Assembly (NCBI GenBank): GCA_964550025.1
Contig: CAZJYI010000294.1
Location: forward strand, 1 to 8,623
Reading direction: 5' to 3'
Length of the DNA stretch: 8,623 nucleotides
Origin: CAZJYI01 sp964550025
GTDB taxonomy: Bacteria > Verrucomicrobiota > Kiritimatiellia > UBA8416 > CAYOBW01
The first letter of the stretch is position 1. Each line of letters starts with the position of its first letter. Shown here in pieces: positions 1-6,800 of this stretch. The position numbers were made by a program, and so were the translations under genes. Under the pieces are notes generated by a model. The model was given only the letters and a program-made list of their open reading frames with translations. It searched no databases and was not told the origin of the DNA.

Positions 1-105
1 GACCAGAAGTGGAACAACTTCATGGTCGTCGACTGGTTCGACCGCTACCTGATCCAGGACGAACCGCCCGAACCGCGCCCCAGGCGACATCCGAAGAAAA
101 GGTAG
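1..105 (+). CDS. C-terminal fragment of a plus-strand gene, possibly alpha/beta hydrolase or S9-type peptidase
   Basis: Frame 1 is open from the window edge to a TAG at 103-105, giving the last 34 residues of a protein that begins outside the window. The segment contains 'FMVVDWFDRYL' and then a charged, proline- and arginine-rich tail. A helix ending in a W-F-D-R-Y-L pattern is common at the C-terminus of prolyl-oligopeptidase-like (S9) peptidases and related alpha/beta hydrolases, where it follows the catalytic histidine. No catalytic residue lies in the visible part, so this assignment rests on a short pattern. The gene converges on the GH127 gene, with 155 bases between their stop codons. 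Confidence 0.45.
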   Translation, partial: DQKWNNFMVVDWFDRYLIQDEPPEPRPRRHPKKR

Positions 106-129
106 GCGCGGATCGCGCTTCCTCCCAGA

Positions 130-149
130 GACGTTCGCTCGCGAATGTC
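130..149. repeat. Small hairpin in the convergent intergenic gap
   Basis: The 155-base gap 106-260 separates two converging genes. It contains one compact inverted repeat: GACGTTCG (130-137) and CGAATGTC (142-149) pair over 8 positions, with one G-U pair, around a 4-base loop. Neither side is followed by a run of T, so it is not a classical intrinsic terminator in either direction. The only T-run on the minus strand is the complement of AAAAA at about 190-194, and no strong stem precedes it. It may be a terminator of another type or a remnant of a dispersed repeat. I see nothing else in the gap. Confidence 0.3.
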
Positions 150-260
150 CCTGTCGAACCGGCGGAGTCGGGACACCCAAGCTTCGCATAAAAAGCCGCT
201 GTCTGTCTGCATTGGGTGAACCGCTCGTCCATCGAGATCGTGTGATAGAGGATTCTCCAC

Positions 261-2675
261 TCAGCGGGCACGCCATTCGTGGACGCCGGCGGCCCACTTC
301 CGTTGAAGCTGGATCTCGATCCGCAAGCCGTCCGTGGTGACGGGCGTGAAGCGGGTGGCGTTGTACTGGTCGCCCTCGCAGCCGTAACCGCTGGGCTCGT
401 CGACCTCGACCCACTTGCCGCCCTCGCGGTAGAGCAGCTTCCACGAAGCGGGCAGGCGACAGGCTCCCCGGCCCGTATCGTCAAACCAGTAGACCTCGAT
501 CCGCGAGACTTCGCGAGGTTTGTCGAAGTCGTACTGTACCCACTCGGCCGAGCCCTTGTTTGGCCAGAAGTGTTGGAACGAATGCGTATGGTCGCCGGAC
601 GACTTAGGCTCGCGCTGGTCGTTCAGTGCTTCTGCATTACCGCGCGAGGCGGACGGTGTGGCCAGCGAGGCGACGGTCGGCATGGGCAGCGGGTCGGCCG
701 CATCCTGCGTGCGCGGCAGCCAGACCGCCATCTCCCCCTGGCCGCGGTGGGCCCAGGCATAATACGGGACCGCTGTGAACTCGACCAGTTCCGTGACGAC
801 CTTCCTGCCCTCGCCATCCTGTTGCCAGCGGGCAGACTGGGCCGCGCCGCGGATCACCGTGACGCCCTGCAGGACATCGTCGCGGCGTTCGGCGGTTAGC
901 GGCGCGTCGTTTGACAGGATCAGGTTGGCCACCTTGCCGCCGGCAACGTCCGGATGCTCGACGCAGTAGACGATCGGTCCGCGCTGAAGTGCCACACGAC
1001 CGCGGTTCGCCTCGACCTTCTCGTTGCAGAAAATCCGCTGTATGGACATCGGCCAGTCGATCGTTACGGTGTCACCTGGCTTCCAATGTCGCGTCAGTAC
1101 GACGTAATCCTTGTTCAGTGCGACCTCAGCGTCTTGGCCGTTGATCTTGCCGGCGAACTTCCACTTGTCCTCGCTGCCGAGGGCGACGCGGTAGAGATCG
1201 CTGGGGACCGGTTCATTGCGTGCCCAGCCGGGAATGCGCACATTCAGAGTGAAGCGCCCCGGCCGGTCCGGCGTGATTGTGATGTGAACCTTGCCGTCCC
1301 AGGGATAGTCGGTCTGCTGAGTGAGCTTGACGGTGCGCTGGCCGAGCTTCATCTCCGCCTCGCTTTGCCCAAACAGATTGACGTAGATCGCCTCGTCGCG
1401 TACCGCGTACATGTACCCGCCGACGCTGGCAAGAAACCGGGTAATGTTGCTCGGACAGCACGCGCAACCGAACCACGGACTGCGGGCGTGGCCGCCGTGC
1501 GAGGCCAGAGGATTCGGGTAGAAGAACGTCTTGCCGTCGAGTGAGACGCCGGACAGGACGTTGTTGTAGAGCGACCGCTCCATGACGTCGATGTACTTCG
1601 CCTCGCCATGCAACAGGAACATGCGGTGGTTCCAGTAGACGTTGGCGATGGCGGCGCAGGTTTCGCAGTAGGCCGTACGGTTGGGCAGTTCGTAGTTGTC
1701 GCCGTACGCCTCCCCGTGGCCGGAGGCGCCGACGCCGCCGGTCAGGTAGAGCTTCTTCGACACTACGTTTTGCCAGATGCGGTTGATCGCGGCAATGTAC
1801 TGCTGGTCGCCGGTGAGTGCGGCAACGTCGGCCATGCCGCTGTACATGTAATTGGCGCGGACGGCGTGACCCACCGCCTCGTCCTGTTCGAGCACGGGCT
1901 GATGGGTCTGGTTGTATTCGTTCTTCCGCTCGTGTCGGCCCCGCTGTTCGAGAAAGAACTTTGCCTGATCGAGGTACTTCTGGTTGCCGGTGACGCGATA
2001 GAGCTTGGCAAGTCCAATTTCGATTTCCTGGTGGCCGGGCGGTTCGGTCAACCCGTCTTCGTGAAATGTCTCGCATACGAGGTCGGCGCTCTTGATGCAC
2101 ACCTCAAGAAGATCTCGCTTCCCGGTGGCCAGGTAGTGCGCCACACCGGCCTCGTACATGTGCCCCAGGTTGTAGAGTTGGTGGGCGTGGTGGACATTCG
2201 CCCAGCGGTCGTTCTCGTTCGGCCGGCAACGGACCCGATTGAAATCGTCGACGGTGTCGCGCGCGGTCCAAAGCGTATAGAGGAACCCGTCGTCTTCCTG
2301 GGCGGCGGCGTACCAATCGACGAGATCGTCGAGGTATGCGTCGAGCTTTGGGTCTTCTTCGACGCTCAGGGAATACGAAGCTCCCTCGATAATCTTCGAG
2401 ACGTCCGAGTCGTTGAACCCATAGGCGCCGGTCCACGCTTTCTTCGACAGCCCGCCAGCCACCTTGAAGTTTTCGATTCGTCCGGTCTCCTCGCTCTTGC
2501 CGAACGCGTAGGGGATCGTGACCGTGCGATTCGTTTCGATCCGCGGCTTCCAGAAGAAGTCGGTCAGTTTCACGTTGGTGAAGGGCACTGGCTGATGCGG
2601 ATAGTCGCGCTCGGCGGCAACGACGGCAATCGGTGCTGTCAAAAACAAAGCAAGAGTGCTCAGTCGGGGTTTCAT
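261..2675 (-). CDS. Exported GH127 (DUF1680) glycosidase, probable beta-L-arabinofuranosidase, with C-terminal jelly-roll-like domain
   Basis: The 804-residue product belongs to glycoside hydrolase family 127. Family members release terminal beta-L-arabinofuranose; one branch acts on aceric acid in rhamnogalacturonan II. An N-terminal signal peptide (about 1-21, ending 'AVVAA') indicates export. The (alpha/alpha)6 catalytic region spans about 30-560. Glu322 in 'GEAYG' is the expected acid/base. Glu338 and Cys340 in 'YCETCA', with Cys406 and Cys407 in 'CACCPSN', are the expected zinc ligands and thiol nucleophile; spacing from Glu322 to Glu338 matches the characterised enzyme HypBA1. A beta-rich middle region follows. 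Residues about 665-804 look like an F5/8 type C or CBM32-like sandwich ('EWVQYDFDKP', 'RIEVYWFDD', final 'GVHEWR'), making the protein longer than catalytic-only members (about 650 residues). The start at 2675 is chosen for its signal peptide and AAGGA site 8 bases upstream; the frame stays open 115 codons further but overlaps the preceding gene. Last gene of the cluster, 26 bases after its neighbour. The family is firm; the exact substrate is inferred. Confidence 0.93.
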   Translation of the reverse strand: MKPRLSTLALFLTAPIAVVAAERDYPHQPVPFTNVKLTDFFWKPRIETNRTVTIPYAFGKSEETGRIENFKVAGGLSKKAWTGAYGFNDSDVSKIIEGASYSLSVEEDPKLDAYLDDLVDWYAAAQEDDGFLYTLWTARDTVDDFNRVRCRPNENDRWANVHHAHQLYNLGHMYEAGVAHYLATGKRDLLEVCIKSADLVCETFHEDGLTEPPGHQEIEIGLAKLYRVTGNQKYLDQAKFFLEQRGRHERKNEYNQTHQPVLEQDEAVGHAVRANYMYSGMADVAALTGDQQYIAAINRIWQNVVSKKLYLTGGVGASGHGEAYGDNYELPNRTAYCETCAAIANVYWNHRMFLLHGEAKYIDVMERSLYNNVLSGVSLDGKTFFYPNPLASHGGHARSPWFGCACCPSNITRFLASVGGYMYAVRDEAIYVNLFGQSEAEMKLGQRTVKLTQQTDYPWDGKVHITITPDRPGRFTLNVRIPGWARNEPVPSDLYRVALGSEDKWKFAGKINGQDAEVALNKDYVVLTRHWKPGDTVTIDWPMSIQRIFCNEKVEANRGRVALQRGPIVYCVEHPDVAGGKVANLILSNDAPLTAERRDDVLQGVTVIRGAAQSARWQQDGEGRKVVTELVEFTAVPYYAWAHRGQGEMAVWLPRTQDAADPLPMPTVASLATPSASRGNAEALNDQREPKSSGDHTHSFQHFWPNKGSAEWVQYDFDKPREVSRIEVYWFDDTGRGACRLPASWKLLYREGGKWVEVDEPSGYGCEGDQYNATRFTPVTTDGLRIEIQLQRKWAAGVHEWRAR

Positions 2676-2683
2676 GGTTTCAG

Positions 2684-2688
2684 TCCTT
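2684..2688 (-). promoter_or_regulatory. Ribosome binding site of the GH127 gene
   Basis: The minus strand reads AAAAGGA, with core AAGGA at 2688-2684, 8 bases before the ATG at 2675. It supports this ATG over upstream in-frame starts, which lie within the preceding gene. The site occupies most of the 26-base gap, consistent with co-transcription. Confidence 0.75.
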
Positions 2689-2701
2689 TTGCTGTGGTTG
2701 C

Positions 2702-3745
2702 CTACATTTCGTCGTTGGAAGTTCCGATCGGCTCGATCAGCAATGCATCCGGAACATAGGGTCGCGGGACCTCGATGACCGGTGCGAGCACGGGACGAAA
2801 GCCGATGATCGGGTAGGGGACGCCCGGGCTGAAGTGGGCTCGCGACGCCGAACGCACGTAGCGTCTCACCTCGGCTTCGTCCTCCAATAGGACCCTCTTG
2901 CTCGTGGGGTGCTCGAAGTAGCCGTCGTCTCCGCCGCGTGCGACCTTGCGATCCCCGTTGACAAAGACTACCGGATCGACGTTCGTGACCGGGTACGGCC
3001 CGTAGTCGTCGAGACACCATTCGAACACACCCATGTGCATGCGGAATAGCCCAAAGCGATTTACTTCGTTGTTGGCAAATACGTTTGGGCCGGCGCCCAC
3101 TTTTCGTTTTACGATTTCTTCGACCCGTGGGTTATTGAATGGCCCCGTAGTGCCCGCGCGACAAGCGTATTCCCATTCCGCTTCCGTCGGCAGTCGATAC
3201 GCGTATCCGAGCGGCAGGCGGCAGGCCTTCTTCTCGGCCGCGTTCAGCTTGTTACAGAATGCCATCGCCTGCATCCAATTGACGTTTTCCATCGGATCGT
3301 TCGACGGATCTCTGTGGTACTTGCCTTGCGCCTTCCAGGGGCCGCCTTGGTGGATTTCGGGCAGGCTGTGCCCCCAGGGCCCGATTCGGGCAAAGATCGG
3401 TTTGAAGTCCGGGTGCATCAGATCGAGGAACTGTCTTTGGGATATCTCGGTTTCGCCCATGTAGAACGGCTTGGATATGGTCACCTCGTGCTGCCGCTCG
3501 TCCGGTTGGCGTCCCGCTTCATTTTCGGGGCTTCCCATGGCGAAGTTGCCGGCGGGGATAAGCACCATGTTGATCTTGCCTGTATCAGGAATCGTGAACA
3601 CCGGCGCCTGCAGCGAGATAATCTTTGCATTGTCGACGATCGTTTCGGAGCACACCCTCCCGGTCGTCGCGGGGGCTCGCGGAGCCGCCATGCAGATCGA
3701 TCCAGCCAGTGTGAAAACGAATAGAAAACAGAAACCGCGTTTCAT
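2702..3745 (-). CDS. Exported SUMF1/FGE-fold protein lacking the catalytic cysteines
   Basis: The 347-residue product has the formylglycine-generating enzyme (SUMF1) fold. Landmarks in order: a signal peptide (about 1-20, 'LAGSICMA'); 'MVLIPAGNFAMGS' (60-72); 'KPFYMGETEISQRQF' (92-106); 'PMENVNWMQAMAFCNKL' (151-167); 'YRLPTEAEWEYACRAG' (183-198); 'MGVFEWCLDD' (238-247), replacing the usual GNVWEW; 'ARGGDDG' (269-275); and 'IGFRPVL' (314-320). True aerobic FGEs carry two active-site cysteines shortly after the RGGS segment. No cysteine occurs after Cys244 here, so sulfatase activation is unlikely. Many bacterial members of this superfamily are non-FGE proteins with binding or unknown roles, and that is the best reading. 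The start at 3745 is supported by the signal peptide and an AAGGA site. An upstream in-frame ATG adds 13 residues that would bury the signal peptide. Lies between the large exported protein and the GH127 gene. Specific function unknown. Confidence 0.88.
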   Translation of the reverse strand: MKRGFCFLFVFTLAGSICMAAPRAPATTGRVCSETIVDNAKIISLQAPVFTIPDTGKINMVLIPAGNFAMGSPENEAGRQPDERQHEVTISKPFYMGETEISQRQFLDLMHPDFKPIFARIGPWGHSLPEIHQGGPWKAQGKYHRDPSNDPMENVNWMQAMAFCNKLNAAEKKACRLPLGYAYRLPTEAEWEYACRAGTTGPFNNPRVEEIVKRKVGAGPNVFANNEVNRFGLFRMHMGVFEWCLDDYGPYPVTNVDPVVFVNGDRKVARGGDDGYFEHPTSKRVLLEDEAEVRRYVRSASRAHFSPGVPYPIIGFRPVLAPVIEVPRPYVPDALLIEPIGTSNDEM

Positions 3746-3752
3746 GTTAAGT

Positions 3753-3757
3753 TCCTT
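3753..3757 (-). promoter_or_regulatory. Ribosome binding site of the SUMF1-fold gene
   Basis: The minus strand reads AAGGA at 3757-3753, 7 bases before the ATG at 3745. This favours that ATG over the in-frame one at 3784, which would put 13 polar and charged residues ahead of the signal peptide. No convincing -10/-35 pair was seen between this site and the palindrome at 3788-3853. Confidence 0.75.
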
Positions 3758-3787
3758 GTGAAACCTCAACACACTTAGGCACAACCG

Positions 3788-3853
3788 GTGGGCGGGTCAG
3801 GAGACACCGCCCACAACCACGATTGTTGTGGGGCGGTCTCCCGACCGTCCCAC
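3788..3853. repeat. 66-base near-perfect palindrome, probable dispersed intergenic element
   Basis: The left arm (3788-3817, 30 bases) and right arm (3825-3853, 29 bases) are reverse complements apart from a few mismatches and one-base bulges. They are separated by a 7-base loop, CACGATT (3818-3824). The arms share blocks such as GTGGG, GGAGAC, CGCCC and ACAAC. It sits in the 148-base gap between the large exported protein and the SUMF1-fold gene. No T-run follows on either strand, so it is not a standard intrinsic terminator. As RNA it would form a very stable stem that could attenuate read-through or protect the transcript from degradation. Its form suggests a REP- or MITE-like repeat. Only one copy is in the window, so dispersal is inferred. 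Confidence 0.8.
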
Positions 3854-3893
3854 ACACTGTCCAGTTTTGTCAGAGTGCCTTAATCAAGTACGT

Positions 3894-6800
3894 CTATTTG
3901 TACATCCAGGGCTTCATTTTCTTGAGCCACATCTGCATCACCGGCTGGCGGACAGAATCGGGGTTCTTCTCGTAGGCGGCCCGACCGTCCCAATCGACGG
4001 CGGTATGCCACTCCTGACTCTGATAGCGCTGGGCCATGCGAACCTGAGCGATATCATCCGTCGGCTTGGGCACGGCCGCCAGCAGAGCTTTCTTGACGGT
4101 GCGCTCGTACGCTTTGCCGAAATAGAGCGTCCTTTGAAGTGCCCGATATTCGGCCGGATTGGCGGCCACCGCGACATCGACCTTCGCCTTTTCGATCGCG
4201 GCCTCCTGTTTCTGGACCGCTTGTTGGAGCGTGCTGAGTTTCTTCATCACGGCCGCATCCGGTTTGAATTCGACGCGGCAAGCAATGATCTGCTCGTTTA
4301 TGACCCGTCCCTCGCCGGATTTGACGATCGAGTTTCTAATCTTGCTCGAGGCCGTGGTGGCCTTCTTGTTTTCCAGGAACACCTTCTTAAGTTCCGGATC
4401 CTCCATGCACATTCGTTCGAGGACGCCTCGCTTGGCCTTGTTCAGATTGTTCTGTCGTATGCGCAGTAACCGCACCCGCGGGTCCGTGGGCTTGAGGGTG
4501 CGGAGTTCTTCCTGAATGGCTTGCTGCCGCTGGTGCAGCTTGATGTACTCCGGGTTGGATGTTGCCGCTTTCTTTGCCAATTCGCGTTGGGCCTCTAGAA
4601 GGGTAGTCTGGGTCTCGTCGCGAACCTTTGTTGCGGCAGCGCACCTTTCATTGTTGCTGTAAATCGCCTGCAACTGCTTCTGTAGAGTGCTCCGACGCCG
4701 GTCCATGGCCTGTTTTAGAGCCTTGAAGTCTTCATCGTTCTGTTCGGCCACTTTCACTTGGCGCTCGACTTCATCCAACTCGGCGCTGAGTGAATCGAGC
4801 CTCTTCTCCATCGCCTCGATTTCGGGCGACAGCGTTGAACGCAGTGCGCTGAGGCGAGCTTGGATGGCGGCGTTATACTTGGCGTAGTAAGCCGTCAGCG
4901 GATGACTGGTAGCGGACACCTCGGCCTCCGCCACCATGTTGTCGTAGTCGGGAAACGTTTTGGTGAAACGCTCGACATACCCGGCCGGGATATTGCGCGG
5001 AGCCACCAACGGCACCGCCGCATCGCCGAAGTCCTTGAAGACGGTCGTGTAGACGCGGAAGAAGTCGACGGCGCCCGTCAATGGCTTGCTCCCGTGACGG
5101 CCCGCCCCCAGGAACCCCAGTCTGGGCAACCCGGGCGCGAATGCGTCCGACGCACGGAAGTCGCTTGCCGTGGTCGCTACCGTCCGGTCGTTGACGCACA
5201 TGGCAATCTTCTTGCCGTCGATCTCCACGCGGCATACGGTCCACCGATTGGCCGGCACCTTTACGTCGGCAGTCGCTGAAACGATCGTCTTGCCGTCCGA
5301 GGCGGTCAACTTCAGCGCGCCCTTATCGCACGTGAGTCGCAGGTAATGCTCGGCCGAACTGAAAAACTCGTACAGGGTCTGTATTGCGACACCGGCATGC
5401 TTGAAGCGGATGTTGAGCGAAGTCTCTTCCAGATCGGCCACCTCGCCGGGAAGTTCCGCGTATTGGTCCTTCCCGTTGAACGTGAAAGAACCGCCCTGTT
5501 CGTTCTCGACAAAACCCGGCCTGCCGCGGAGCACGCCGTCAAAGAAAATCAAGTCGGCGCGGTGCGCGCCGTAAAAGAACACGTCCGTGGAGTGCTCCTT
5601 GAAGTAATCCTCCAGGATGGCCGCATCGGGCACATCGCATTCGTAGTTCGCTTGCAGACGGATGTCGCGCCCGAAGAAACGGCTGGCCGTTAGGCCAAGC
5701 TGATTGGCTCGCTGCTGCGGTTTGTCCAGGAAGACGTCTTCTTGGCCTTCGTCACGACGATAGACACGCGCTGCTCCCGAGTACTCCCGCGTGCCACGCG
5801 TGTCGTCGACTATCACCTTGCCGTAAACGCGGGCGTTGTCTTTGACTGTGACGCCGGCCCCTGTCACGATGGCATAGTCATTGATCACGGTGTTGCCGAG
5901 GACCTTGGCACCGTCGAGCACCATGGCACCGGGCGCGACGTAGGCGGTCTCATCGACCGTGGCCGATCTTGCCACCCAGCCGCCGCCGTTTCGGTGGCGA
6001 TGCCCCCGGCTGTTTTCGAGATGGGCCACGGAAACGGGATCTTCGTCGCCTTCGAGTGCTTTGCGCATGGCGGCGTAACCGGGGCTATCAGAGGTGGCCG
6101 GTATGTTCGCGCAGTTGGCGCCTTCACCGCGGCGCATCCCCCAGACACCCCCCACGCCTGTCAGCACATCGTCTTCTTCGAGCGTGGTGTGGGGTGAACC
6201 GGGACGACAACCGGCAAGTTGTACGTCGTATGGATAACGAAAGGCGAATCCGCCCTGGTAGACCGTCCAGACCGAACCCATTCCGGTCGGATGCGACGGA
6301 GTCAGCGCATACGGTGTGGCCGTCACCGTCAGCCAATGTCGAAGGTCCCCCGGTTCTGCTTCCAGGCTGATTGTGCCCTTGTTCCAGAGCGGCGAATATC
6401 GGCATCGGCCCTCGGCATCGACCGCGACGATGCACGCCCGCCAGTCACTAAACGTCTCGGCGTCGAAATGCCCTTGAAAATCCACGGTCAACTTTTTCGC
6501 GCCCTTGTCGGGCACGAGCCGGACGATGTTCAAGCCGAACGGCTCGGGAGAATACATCACCGGGCTGCGGTAGAGCCGCTTCTCGGGGTCGATCGTCCGC
6601 AACGAGACGCGAGTCGGCATGGTGAAAGTCTGACGCAGCCCCGCCTGCAGTTCGGTATCGAACTCCGCCATCCTGGCGCCGATTTGCCCCATGAAGTCAC
6701 CCATTCCGCGGATGCCGTTTTTGAAGATTCCTCGGCGCTCTCCCAGCCGGGCAATGGCGTGCATCGGCGTATGCTCCCGGTCGGTCATCATCGGCGGAAT

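Noticed and set aside
20..484. 154-codon minus-strand frame spanning the convergent gap
   Set aside because: It overlaps both the end of the plus-strand gene and the end of GH127 out of frame and has a low-complexity Ser/Arg/Ala composition.
1608..2759. 383-codon plus-strand frame opposite GH127
   Set aside because: It lies opposite strongly conserved GH127 sequence, including the zinc-site region, and shows no domain of its own. It is an antisense shadow produced by codon bias in GC-rich DNA.
2676..3020. 115-codon upstream extension of the GH127 reading frame
   Set aside because: It overlaps the C-terminal third of the SUMF1-fold gene in another frame, is rich in Arg and Gly as expected for out-of-frame GC-rich DNA, and would bury a good signal peptide and ribosome site at 2675.
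2702..3745. Functional sulfatase-activating FGE
   Set aside because: The two active-site cysteines are missing and no sulfatase gene is nearby.
3788..3853. Palindrome as a classical Rho-independent terminator
   Set aside because: The stem is strong, but no T-run follows on either strand, so a simple intrinsic terminator is not supported.
3788..3853. CRISPR array or insertion-sequence ends
   Set aside because: There is a single palindrome without regularly spaced repeats, and no transposase or cas gene is in the window.
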